Shown: positions 7,971 through 14,400 of the stretch, in pieces
How positions within the stretch are numbered: position 1 is the first letter of the stretch
Layout of the letters: each line of letters starts with the position of its first letter
Source: Salinicoccus luteus DSM 17002
GTDB taxonomy: Bacteria; Bacillota; Bacilli; Staphylococcales; Salinicoccaceae
Length of the DNA: 64,000 nt
Direction: 5' to 3'
Assembly: GCF_000712035.1 (NCBI RefSeq)
Contig: NZ_KL544008.1
Span: 280,544-344,543, forward strand
Translations under genes and position numbers: made by a program
The notes under the pieces: generated by a model
What the model saw: only the letters and a program-made list of their open reading frames with translations
Databases searched by the model: none
What the model was told of the DNA's origin: nothing

Positions 7971-9395
7971 ATGGAAACTAGAATATCCAACGTAGAGCGC
8001 ACGGAGCTCGACAACACCATGTCCAAGCGTTTCATCTGGGCTATTGCCTATGGTTCAAGCATCGGATGGGGCGCCTTCATCCTTCCTGGGGATTGGCTGG
8101 CCTCCTCGGGCACACTCGGTTCGACACTCGGCATCACCATCGGTGGTATACTGATGCTGATCATCGCCGTGGCATATGGCGGACTGACCACACGATTTCC
8201 CGTCTCGGGCGGTGAATTCGCATTCAGCTATGCCGGATTCGGGAAATATGTCAGCTTCATCGCATCATGGTTTCTGGCACTCGGATACATATGTGTCGTC
8301 GCTCTGAATGCCAGTGCCTTCAGCCTGCTGTTTAAGTTCATTCTACCTGAATTTCTTGAAATCGGCCATCTATACACGATTGCGGGCTGGGATGTCTATA
8401 TCATGGAAGTGATCCTGTCATCCCTCGTACTGGTCCTCTTTGCTTTCATATCAATCAAGGGGAGCGGATTGTCCGGGAATCTTCAATTCCTGTTCTGTCT
8501 GTTCATGGCGCTTGTGGTGACGGCACTCTTCGGTTGGTCGTTCTTCTCGGGAGAGTTCGCGCTGTCAAATGCCGAGCCGCTGTTCAATGATGAGGCCGGC
8601 ATATGGACATCAATCATTCTGATCGTCGCGATTGCGCCCTGGATGTATGTCGGGTTCGACAACATCCCGCAGGCGGCCGAAGAATTCAAATTCAGTCCGG
8701 ATAAGACATTCAAACTGATCGTCTTTGGTATCATCGCTTCCATCATCACATATGTACTGATGATCCTGATCACTTCGTGGGTATACCCGGACGAACAGTC
8801 TATCGATGGTGCATTATGGGTGACGGGATCTGTCATCCAGTCCGCCATGGGGGCGCTCGGTATGACACTGCTGGCACTTGCGATTTCATTCGGCGTATTT
8901 ACGGGCCTGAACGGATTCTACCTGTCATCATCCCGCCTGCTTTTCGCCCTCGGACGTGCGCGGTTCATTCCGCCTGTATTCATGAAGCTCGGCAAGAATA
9001 AGACGCCTTATGTCGCAGTGCTGTTCATCATGACAGTGTGTCTGGCGGCACCATGGCTCGGCCGTACGGCACTCAGCTGGATCGTCGACATGTCATCGAC
9101 CGGCGTCTCCGTTGCATTTCTGATCACGAGCCTCGTGGCGGTCAAATTCTTCAGCAGGAAAGAGAACTACAACATTCTGTATATCATTTTCGGTGTGTTG
9201 GGTGCACTGATTTCACTGGCATTTCTCGTGCTGCTTCTGTATCCGGGATCCCCGGCGTCGCTCAGTGCACCATCATACATCGCGCTTGGTGCATGGGTGG
9301 TGCTCGGCGCCATCTTCTTCCTGTTCCAGCTGAAGAAGCTTAGGGCTCTGACAAAAGAGGAGCTGGATTATCTGATCCTCAACAAGGATGAGTAA
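7971..9395 (+). CDS. APC superfamily amino acid permease
   Basis: A 474-residue integral membrane protein with about 12 hydrophobic helices and the APC signature near the N-terminus, AYGSSIGWGAFILPGDWL (around residue 25), where the unwound first helix binds substrate. Later segments such as FPVSGGEFAFSYAGFGKYVSF and PWMYVGFDNIPQAAEEFKF are typical of the family. The frame continues upstream without a start, and I chose the ATG at 7971, which follows AGAGGAG at the long distance of 13 bases. It is divergent from the propeller lipoprotein, and a CodY-like box lies just upstream. Substrate cannot be assigned. Confidence 0.87.
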   Translation: METRISNVERTELDNTMSKRFIWAIAYGSSIGWGAFILPGDWLASSGTLGSTLGITIGGILMLIIAVAYGGLTTRFPVSGGEFAFSYAGFGKYVSFIASWFLALGYICVVALNASAFSLLFKFILPEFLEIGHLYTIAGWDVYIMEVILSSLVLVLFAFISIKGSGLSGNLQFLFCLFMALVVTALFGWSFFSGEFALSNAEPLFNDEAGIWTSIILIVAIAPWMYVGFDNIPQAAEEFKFSPDKTFKLIVFGIIASIITYVLMILITSWVYPDEQSIDGALWVTGSVIQSAMGALGMTLLALAISFGVFTGLNGFYLSSSRLLFALGRARFIPPVFMKLGKNKTPYVAVLFIMTVCLAAPWLGRTALSWIVDMSSTGVSVAFLITSLVAVKFFSRKENYNILYIIFGVLGALISLAFLVLLLYPGSPASLSAPSYIALGAWVVLGAIFFLFQLKKLRALTKEELDYLILNKDE

Positions 9396-9495
9396 AACTT
9401 TATATAGAATGGTCCACTCCTGAAGTGGGTGACAGGTGGGGAGGCAGTCCAAGCGGATGGTCTTCCCGCCTTTTCTATTGCGGGGCAAGGGTAGT

Positions 9496-9657
9496 TTATA
9501 ATGTATGACAAGGATACCGAAGAGGGAGTCATCCATATCGAAGCGGAGGAAAGGGTCAGCTTCGATATGGATGATCCTGCTCAATCAGCAGTCCATCTGT
9601 ACAGAAAATAAAGGTCTCACGAAGGCTCCCGGGCTTCCTGCCTGAGGGCTTTTTTAT
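9496..9657 (+). ncRNA. Candidate small structured RNA with a 16-bp hairpin
   Basis: A TATAAT (9496-9501) without a clear -35 box precedes a perfect 16-bp inverted repeat, TCATCCATATCGAAGC (9529-9544) and GCTTCGATATGGATGA (9559-9574), with a 14-nt loop GGAGGAAAGGGTCA. An imperfect GC-rich stem (about 9624-9650) followed by TTTTTT looks like a terminator. A 36-codon ORF (9501-9611) spans the hairpin but has no good ribosome site, and its codons are dictated by the palindrome. I therefore favour RNA, although a short peptide is not excluded. The remainder of the gap 9396-9747 holds only a weak GCGG/CCGC hairpin near 9450-9480. Confidence 0.4.
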
Positions 9658-9747
9658 TGGGGCAAGGGAGAGGATAAGGTTGGACTTTTGTAAATATTAC
9701 AGTTGTGTTACAATAAGTTCGTTATATTACGGGAAATCATCCGAAAG

Positions 9748-10497
9748 ATGAGGGAGACGACCAAATTGAGACCGATATTCCTATTATTCGCGGTTGTGCT
9801 GCTGACAGCCTGTGGCACTGGTGCGAAGCAAAGTATCGACTTAGAGGATTTCAATACTGAGAGATCGAAAGTACACATGATTACACATAAGAGCATCCAG
9901 CTGGATGCCTCTATCAAATATACGGATCAAATCACCACTCTGGATGCAGATGACTATCCGAAACATGCTGTCGAAAACACGAGTCGGGAAGAAGTGGACG
10001 CAGCCGACGTGGACTACTCCGGAGAGGAATCTTTGCAGATAGACAAGGTGGCCCGGAAGGCGGAAGACATCCAGCAGGAAGTCTCGGGAATATGGAGGGA
10101 GACGTTCACACCGATGTATAATCAGTTCCTATGGCACGGGATTGACAACGATACGCTGGCAGCCAACCTTGAAGAGATGCATAAGTCCTATGGAGAACTG
10201 GAAATGCAGGTCGACAGTCTGAAGACGCCGGCATTCCTGGCACCGGAGCATGAAGTGGTGCTTGAACAGATGAAAGCGGATTTGTACTTGGCCATCTCAA
10301 ACCGCACATTGGCACTGATCGAGTTCAAGCTGATGAACCAGAATGAAGACTATGCGATGAATGAAACGATGCTCGACATCCATCTAAAGAACAGCAGCAA
10401 GTATCTATCCAGCGCATCCCAATCGCTCAGTCAGCTGGAGACGCTGGCAGCGGACGCCGGAGGAACCGATGATGAACTGGTTGTAGCAGATGAATAG
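9748..10497 (+). CDS. Putative lipoprotein of unknown function
   Basis: About 249 residues. A charged start and the hydrophobic run PIFLLFAVVLL end in the lipobox LTAC with lipidated cysteine at residue 22. The rest is acidic and largely helical, with a helical segment around NRTLALIEFKLMNQNEDYAMNE, which suggests an extracellular coiled or helical-bundle domain. I do not recognise the family. A TTG at 9766 with AGGGAG (9751-9756) nine bases upstream has the better ribosome site and would still give a working signal peptide (Cys16). TTGTGT-N16-TATTAC just upstream may be its promoter. It is probably monocistronic. Confidence 0.7.
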   Translation: MRETTKLRPIFLLFAVVLLTACGTGAKQSIDLEDFNTERSKVHMITHKSIQLDASIKYTDQITTLDADDYPKHAVENTSREEVDAADVDYSGEESLQIDKVARKAEDIQQEVSGIWRETFTPMYNQFLWHGIDNDTLAANLEEMHKSYGELEMQVDSLKTPAFLAPEHEVVLEQMKADLYLAISNRTLALIEFKLMNQNEDYAMNETMLDIHLKNSSKYLSSASQSLSQLETLAADAGGTDDELVVADE

Positions 10498-10509
10498 CCG
10501 ATAAAAAAA

Positions 10510-10541
10510 GGTGGATTCCATTTTTGGAACCCACCATTTTT
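10510..10541. terminator. Bidirectional intrinsic terminator
   Basis: GGTGGATTCC (10510-10519) pairs with GGAACCCACC (10526-10535), flanked by an A-run on the left and ATTTTTT on the right. It serves the lipoprotein gene on the plus strand and the small stress gene on the minus strand. Confidence 0.8.
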
Positions 10542-10545
10542 TGCA

Positions 10546-10815
10546 TTATTGGTTCTGGCGATCGCCATCGTTGCCCTTGTCGTTCTGATTATCACCGGCA
10601 CGTGTCGTCGTATCTTTATCTGTCATCTCACGGCCTGTGTTGCTTTCTTCAGTGTTCGGCTCGGCGTTGTCATCACCGCCGCCGAATCGGTCGACGACCT
10701 GGTCACCCTTTTCTTTGACGTTGTCCCATTTATCTTTGACATCGCCATTGCCGTCTTTAATATTATTTACCGCGTCTTTTGCTTTATCAAATAATCCTTT
10801 TTTCTCTTCAGCCAT
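10546..10815 (-). CDS. Small acidic, hydrophilic protein, probable stress protein
   Basis: 89 residues, starting MAEEKKGLFDKAKDAVNNIK. The first half is amphipathic and lysine/aspartate rich, similar in style to CsbD or LEA-like helices; the second half (DNAEPNTEESNTGREMTDKD onward) is polar and probably disordered. There is no membrane segment. AAGGAG precedes the ATG by about nine bases. A sigma-B-like promoter lies upstream (10855-10880). It is the first of three consecutive small minus-strand genes each behind such a promoter, so I infer a general stress role. No molecular function assigned. Confidence 0.7.
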   Translation of the reverse strand: MAEEKKGLFDKAKDAVNNIKDGNGDVKDKWDNVKEKGDQVVDRFGGGDDNAEPNTEESNTGREMTDKDTTTRAGDNQNDKGNDGDRQNQ

Positions 10816-10854
10816 AATCAACATCTCCTTTGCGTTAATTCTTATACTATATGT

Positions 10855-10880
10855 CTACCTATGTATACAAGGTTCTAAAC
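10855..10880 (-). promoter_or_regulatory. Sigma-B-like promoter (weak -10)
   Basis: On the minus strand GTTTAG (10880-10875), a 14-bp spacer and AGGTAG (10860-10855) approximate GTTTAA-N14-GGGTAT. The -10 element matches at four of six positions. It lies about 40 bp before the gene ending at 10546. Confidence 0.45.
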
Positions 10881-10900
10881 ATATATTGACGAATCCATTG

Positions 10901-10927
10901 AAAAAGCACCGTCCAATTGGACGGTGC
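10901..10927 (-). terminator. Intrinsic terminator of the CsbD-like gene
   Basis: A perfect 22-bp palindrome (10906-10927; arms GCACCGTCC and GGACGGTGC) is followed on the minus strand by TTTTTC. Confidence 0.75.
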
Positions 10928-10936
10928 CGGGGGATG

Positions 10937-11119
10937 CTATTTTTTGTCGTTGAAGGCATCGGTTGCCTTGTCTTTTACGTCGTTCGCAGCGTCCTTGACT
11001 TTACCTTCAGTCTCCTGACGCTTGCCTTCTTCCTTCGTCTTGTCATCATTCATCATGTCGCCGGCAGCTTTCTTTGCCTTGCCCATGAGTTTGTCTTTTT
11101 TGCTAGTATCATCAGCCAT
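10937..11119 (-). CDS. CsbD family stress response protein
   Basis: 60 residues, a lysine- and aspartate-rich amphipathic protein with the family pattern KLMGKAKKAAGDMM, then EGKVKDAANDVKDKATDAF. CsbD proteins are small soluble proteins induced by sigma-B in Bacillus and Staphylococcus; their biochemical role is unclear. The ATG at 11117-11119 has AGAGG at a suitable distance. A well-matched sigma-B promoter lies at 11169-11194, and a palindromic terminator follows the gene. Confidence 0.85.
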   Translation of the reverse strand: MADDTSKKDKLMGKAKKAAGDMMNDDKTKEEGKRQETEGKVKDAANDVKDKATDAFNDKK

Positions 11120-11168
11120 CAATAAAACACCTCTTCATATGAATTGTAGTTTTGCTTTCCACAGATCG

Positions 11169-11194
11169 ATTCCCGCTTCATGGGGAGGCTAAAC
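11169..11194 (-). promoter_or_regulatory. Sigma-B-like promoter of the CsbD-like gene
   Basis: Minus strand: GTTTAG (11194-11189), exactly 14 bp, GGGAAT (11174-11169). This agrees with GTTTAA-N14-GGGWAW, one mismatch in the -35. Predicted start about 43 bp before the ATG. Confidence 0.7.
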
Positions 11195-11196
11195 AT

Positions 11197-11391
11197 CTAA
11201 CGGTTTCCGGAATCGTAGCGGTTGTCGTGGAAGACGCTCTTGTCCGTCTCTTCGTCCACGTAGAATTCCTTGCGCTTTTTATTTATATCGGAAAGGACGT
11301 CCTCCATGGAGTCGTCTTCGGAATTGCGTTGTCCAAGTTTTTCGTCGGATGATTCTTCGAACATTTTATCCGTCTCGTCCTTTTTGAACAT
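11197..11391 (-). CDS. Small charged hypothetical protein, probable sigma-B regulon member
   Basis: 64 residues, starting MFKKDETDKMFEESSDEKLG, with very high content of Asp, Glu and Lys, no hydrophobic segment and no recognised domain. GGGAG lies nine bases before the chosen ATG (11389-11391). A sigma-B-like promoter with good spacing is found at 11421-11446. No terminator separates it from the CsbD-like gene, so read-through is likely. Role inferred only from promoter type and neighbours. Confidence 0.65.
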   Translation of the reverse strand: MFKKDETDKMFEESSDEKLGQRNSEDDSMEDVLSDINKKRKEFYVDEETDKSVFHDNRYDSGNR

Positions 11392-11420
11392 GTGCAACAT
11401 CTCCCTTCCTTTTTATTTCA

Positions 11421-11446
11421 CTACCCGCCGTGAAATGGAGTGAAAC
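11421..11446 (-). promoter_or_regulatory. Sigma-B-like promoter
   Basis: Minus strand: GTTTCA (11446-11441), 14 bp, GGGTAG (11426-11421), upstream of the gene at 11197-11391. Compared with GTTTAA-N14-GGGTAT there are two mismatches. Confidence 0.6.
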
Positions 11447-11482
11447 ATTACCCTTTTGGGTAGAGTGGGGTGAGGTGATGAC

Positions 11483-11926
11483 ATGTATGCGATAAATGGC
11501 AAATTCAATCGGACATTCCGGGATTTCGGAATATACCGGCGGCTCGGCATTGTGAGTGTGACGACGACCCGCTTTAGGGAAAGTGTCATGGGTCTCGGGC
11601 CGGGAGACCTGTTTGCACTGTACAGCACACGACAGGGCTGGCTTGGCGTCGGGAGGGTGGTGGATCCGGCCGTGCCCTTCCAGGATTTCAGGATGCATCA
11701 GGGCGGCCGGCTGATCGACCAGGATGCGTATCCCTTCAAGGAGATACAGCGCATCAACCCCCATTTCGGCAAAGAGGAGTATGTACTGCGCGTGGAATGG
11801 CTTGCCATCGTGGATACGGTGGAGGCGGGGAAGCAGATCGGCGGATTCGATTCCGATGACCCGGTCGCGTTGCTTGATGGCAAAACGGAAGCGGAAGTCC
11901 TCAGGGCATTCGACCTCTCTATATGA
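11483..11926 (+). CDS. Hypothetical protein, possible EVE/PUA-like fold
   Basis: 147 residues, soluble. The segment LGPGDLFALYSTRQGWLGVGRVVDPAVPF resembles the GD-x-hydrophobic and G-hydrophobic-G-x-V patterns of EVE/ASCH/PUA-like domains, which bind modified bases or RNA, and the FRMHQGGR/VEWLAIVD parts could be later strands of the same barrel. This is a fold-level impression, not a firm family match. A GAGGTGA ribosome site precedes the ATG. It is divergent from the small stress gene at 11197 and followed by its own terminator. Confidence 0.6.
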   Translation: MYAINGKFNRTFRDFGIYRRLGIVSVTTTRFRESVMGLGPGDLFALYSTRQGWLGVGRVVDPAVPFQDFRMHQGGRLIDQDAYPFKEIQRINPHFGKEEYVLRVEWLAIVDTVEAGKQIGGFDSDDPVALLDGKTEAEVLRAFDLSI

Positions 11927-11930
11927 AAAA

Positions 11931-11954
11931 AGCCCTCTCGGTTTCGAGAGGGCT
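11931..11954. terminator. Intrinsic terminator between convergent genes
   Basis: AGCCCTCTCG (11931-11940), loop GTTT, CGAGAGGGCT (11945-11954). A six-base A-run on the left makes it work best for the minus-strand gene, but it can serve both. Confidence 0.7.
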
Positions 11955-11962
11955 CTTAAGGT

Positions 11963-12202
11963 CTAGTGGACTTCCTGTTCTAGCAGTAATCTGCCTTCAT
12001 CCGTCAGTTCGATGTTGCTGTAGTAGAAGTCATAGTCGAACGGCGTCAGTGTGATGAGGCCTTTCTGCTCCATCAGCTTCATATGAAAGTCCACAGTGCG
12101 GATATCATATTCCGCCATGCTCGTGTTCGGATACTCGAACAGTTCGTGCTGAACATTATATAGTATCTTGTATTCCAGATTTCTATCGTATGAATACTGC
12201 AT
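11963..12202 (-). CDS. Small winged-helix-like protein
   Basis: 79 residues. The order is an N-terminal helix (YDRNLEYKILYNVQHELFEYP), a helical segment ending in HMKLMEQKGLITL, and a strand-turn-strand then ELTDEGRLLLEQE. This layout is that of short winged-helix proteins such as the YjcQ or DUF2513 group, with the typical L-T-x-E-G near the end. It could be a DNA-binding regulator or a phage-derived remnant. AGGAG lies seven bases before the ATG. No target is apparent. Confidence 0.65.
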   Translation of the reverse strand: MQYSYDRNLEYKILYNVQHELFEYPNTSMAEYDIRTVDFHMKLMEQKGLITLTPFDYDFYYSNIELTDEGRLLLEQEVH

Positions 12203-12286
12203 ATGATCACTCCTGCCAGAATAGTATAGGAACGTTTGTTCTGTTTGTCAATGATGGCTTTTTATATTTGATGAATATGAATCGAT

Positions 12287-12312
12287 GTTTAAAAACCTGC
12301 GTAATGTGGAAC
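12287..12312 (+). promoter_or_regulatory. Sigma-B-like promoter of the PfpI-family gene
   Basis: GTTTAA (12287-12292), a perfect -35, then 14 bp and TGGAAC (12307-12312), four of six for GGGWAW. It ends about 40 bp before the start codon of the gene at 12353, whose Bacillus relative YfkM is a general stress protein. Confidence 0.5.
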
Positions 12313-12352
12313 AATATGTAGTGTAACGATATTCTAGAAGGAGTGATTGATT

Positions 12353-12865
12353 TTGGCTAAGAAAGTCGCAGTAATCATGACCAACATGGTAGAAGATGTA
12401 GAATATACAAGCCCGGTCGAGGCACTTCAGAATGAAGGACACGAGGTGGAAGTCATCGCACCTGAAGCTGGGGAAATAGAAGGTAAGCAGGGTGGCAAGT
12501 TCCAGGCGGACAAAAGCATTTCCGATGTGAGTCCGGAAGACTATGACGCAATCCTGGTGCCCGGCGGATTCTCCCCAGACTTGTTGCGTGCAGATGAGGA
12601 AGGCCGTTTCGGCAAGTTCGCAAAACACTTCCTGCAGGAGGACAAACCGACCTTCGCAATCTGTCACGGCCCACAAGTCCTCATTGATACCGACCTGTTG
12701 AAGGATCGCAACATTACTTCCTTCATTTCAGTAAGAAAAGACTTGGAGAATGCAGGTGCAAAAGTGCATGATAAATCTGTTGTGGTCTGCAGCAACCTCG
12801 TATCCAGCCGTAAGCCGGATGACCTGGAAGACTTCAACCGTGAAATTACAGCACAACTTGCCTAA
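12353..12865 (+). CDS. DJ-1/PfpI family protein (general stress protein 18 / YfkM type)
   Basis: 170 residues covering a single class I glutamine amidotransferase-like domain. The nucleophile elbow is AICHGPQ (Cys near residue 104) with His next to it; the glycine-rich LVPGGFSP is the oxyanion region and the early [15 protein letters not shown] the first beta-alpha unit. Members act as deglycase/chaperone-like or protease-related stress proteins; activity here is unproven. I chose the TTG at 12353, nine bases after AAGGAG (12338-12343), over a TTG two codons earlier. The upstream sigma-B-like promoter fits a stress role. Confidence 0.87.
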   Translation: MAKKVAVIMTNMVEDVEYTSPVEALQNEGHEVEVIAPEAGEIEGKQGGKFQADKSISDVSPEDYDAILVPGGFSPDLLRADEEGRFGKFAKHFLQEDKPTFAICHGPQVLIDTDLLKDRNITSFISVRKDLENAGAKVHDKSVVVCSNLVSSRKPDDLEDFNREITAQLA

Positions 12866-12909
12866 ATAGAGATATATATGGAGGCAATTGATTTATAATA
12901 TTTACAGCA

Positions 12910-12941
12910 GGTCCAGTCCCACCAGGGATTGGGCCATTTTT
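12910..12941 (+). terminator. Intrinsic terminator
   Basis: GGTCCAGTCCC (12910-12920) pairs with GGGATTGGGCC (12925-12935), followed by ATTTTTT, 45 bp after the PfpI-family gene. Confidence 0.75.
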
Positions 12942-13008
12942 TATGGACAGGGACCCTCCAACTGGCGTTCACCGGAACGATGAGTTTCAGGGGATGGCCA
13001 AAACACCG

Positions 13009-13040
13009 AAAAAAGCCGCCCCCTCAGTTTGAGGAGCGGC
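13009..13040 (-). terminator. Intrinsic terminator of the Ig-repeat gene
   Basis: On the minus strand GCCGCTCCTC pairs with GAGGGGGCGGC, followed by TTTTTTC. Confidence 0.75.
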
Positions 13041-13050
13041 CCAATTCCAA

Positions 13051-13800
13051 CTATTCGACTGTTATCGTACGTGCTTTGGCATGGGGATCGCCGAAATGGT
13101 CGAATACCGCGTAGGCAATCGTGTATTTCCCCGGCGTTTCGGTATCGACTTCGCCTGAAATATAGGTGCGGTGGGTGATATCACTGCCATCCACATCGAT
13201 GATTGCGACATCCTCCTTGGGGTCGAACGTGTCGCCTTGGGAAATCGTTATATCCTCCAGTCCGAGGAATGTAATGGCTGAACTGCTGGCAGCCTCATCT
13301 TCGGATTCCCCGGAGTCTCCAGCAAGCTCTTCCTCGGTCGGCGGAATCATCGGTATCGGATCGCTTGCGGCATTCGATACTTCAATGACGCGCGTGTACT
13401 CGTAATAGCGGTTTTGGCTATCCTCGATCCGGTACGAGACGGTATAGCTGCCCGGACGGCTGGTGTTGACATTATTTTCGGTCACTTCGATGTTGTCGGT
13501 AATGTCCCCATCTTGGTTATCGATCGCATAGACACCGGCCAGGGGATCGAAACTGCTGCCGACTTGGACATTATACGCCTCCGTACCTTTAATAATCGGA
13601 GTGTTGCCGCTATGTGACGCGATTTCCTCTTCCATTGTCGGGCCGTTGTAATCGGCGTATTTGGAATTCGTATCGGATTCGGACTCTGCGCCTGTTTCAG
13701 AGATTTCCGCCTGTTCGAGCTCTTCATCCAGCAGCTCTCCTGTAATGGGCGCTACAGGCAGCAGTCCGGCCATGAATTTTACTATTGTACTTGTATTCAT
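13051..13800 (-). CDS. Protein with two bacterial Ig-like (DUF5011-type) domains, probably exported
   Basis: 249 residues. The N-terminus has a modest hydrophobic run (IVKFMAGLLPVAPITG) that may be a signal peptide. An acidic Ser/Thr/Asp-rich linker follows, then two Ig-like repeats of about 75 residues. Each has the DUF5011/HYR-like pattern in which a G-x-x-F-D-P start leads to D-x-D-G and then PGxYTxxYxxxD: VGSSFDPLAGVYAIDNQDGD with SRPGSYTVSYRIED, and QGDTFDPKEDVAIIDVDGSD with TPGKYTIAYAVFD. Such domains occur in surface adhesins. No LPxTG sorting signal or transmembrane anchor is visible, so retention at the surface is unclear. GAGGTG precedes the ATG. Confidence 0.7.
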   Translation of the reverse strand: MNTSTIVKFMAGLLPVAPITGELLDEELEQAEISETGAESESDTNSKYADYNGPTMEEEIASHSGNTPIIKGTEAYNVQVGSSFDPLAGVYAIDNQDGDITDNIEVTENNVNTSRPGSYTVSYRIEDSQNRYYEYTRVIEVSNAASDPIPMIPPTEEELAGDSGESEDEAASSSAITFLGLEDITISQGDTFDPKEDVAIIDVDGSDITHRTYISGEVDTETPGKYTIAYAVFDHFGDPHAKARTITVE

Positions 13801-13805
13801 TATGG

Positions 13806-14216
13806 TCACCTCGGTATTGCTTTGGGGGTAATGTCCTGCAATGTGTATTTATCGAGCACTTCAAGGTACGCCTTGAGGGCATCATTCAGCACGAAGCGCA
13901 GCCCGCATACGGGCGTCAAAACGCATTCGTTGCCTTCCGAGAAACATTCGGCCATATGGAAGTTATCCTCCGTCTGGCGGACGACTTCGCCGATGTTGAG
14001 CGCTTCTGGTTTATAGTTTAGCATAATCCCTCCGCCACGACCACGTACAGTTTTGACATAGCCGAGCTTCGACAGATGGTGCACCACTTTCGTCAGGTGG
14101 TTCCTCGAAATATTATAGTAGCCTGCGATTTCATCTATCTGGACTTTTTCCTCTTCACGCATGCCGAGGTACATCAGCACCCGCAGAGAGTAGTCCGTAT
14201 ATAATGTCAGTTTCAC
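13806..14216 (-). CDS. nsrR: Rrf2 family nitric-oxide-sensing repressor NsrR
   Basis: 136 residues starting at a GTG nine bases after GGAG. The N-terminal winged helix (LTLYTDYSLRVLMYL ... ISRNHLTKVVHHLSKLGYVKTVRGRGGG) is typical of Rrf2 regulators, and YTDYSLRVLMYL closely resembles NsrR. Three cysteines in the pattern C-x5-C-x6-C (CFSEGNECVLTPVCG) are the expected iron-sulfur ligands. In the family, NO damages the cluster and releases DNA. It is divergent from the flavohaemoglobin gene hmp, its usual target, and an operator-like dyad overlaps the hmp start site. Confidence 0.9.
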   Translation of the reverse strand: MKLTLYTDYSLRVLMYLGMREEEKVQIDEIAGYYNISRNHLTKVVHHLSKLGYVKTVRGRGGGIMLNYKPEALNIGEVVRQTEDNFHMAECFSEGNECVLTPVCGLRFVLNDALKAYLEVLDKYTLQDITPKAIPR

Positions 14217-14324
14217 TGGAATCATCTCCTTCACATAATTATACACGGATTCATTTCCGATATAAATAAAGTGCACCGAAACGCAACTATTCTGTGAACA
14301 AAATGTGAAATACAGCACAAAAAC

Positions 14325-14353
14325 TTGAAAACCATTTCATATTAAACTATCAT
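14325..14353 (+). promoter_or_regulatory. hmp promoter
   Basis: TTGAAA (14325-14330), 17-bp spacer, TATCAT (14348-14353). The predicted start near 14360 falls within the NsrR-like operator. Confidence 0.65.
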
Positions 14354-14357
14354 AAAG

Positions 14358-14375
14358 GTGTATTGTAAATATATC
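14358..14375 (+). promoter_or_regulatory. NsrR-like operator
   Basis: GTGTATTGTAAATATATC is an imperfect dyad (TGTATT/AATATA) resembling the ATGTATTnnAAATACAT-type NsrR sites described for Bacillales. It overlaps the transcription start predicted for hmp, where a repressor would act. Confidence 0.55.
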
Positions 14376-14400
14376 TTTTAATCAAAGGGGTTTTAAACAT

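Noticed and set aside
9396-9480. Weak hairpin after the permease gene as its terminator
   Set aside because: Only four G-C pairs flank an unpaired region; the T-run is short. Mentioned but not listed as a feature.
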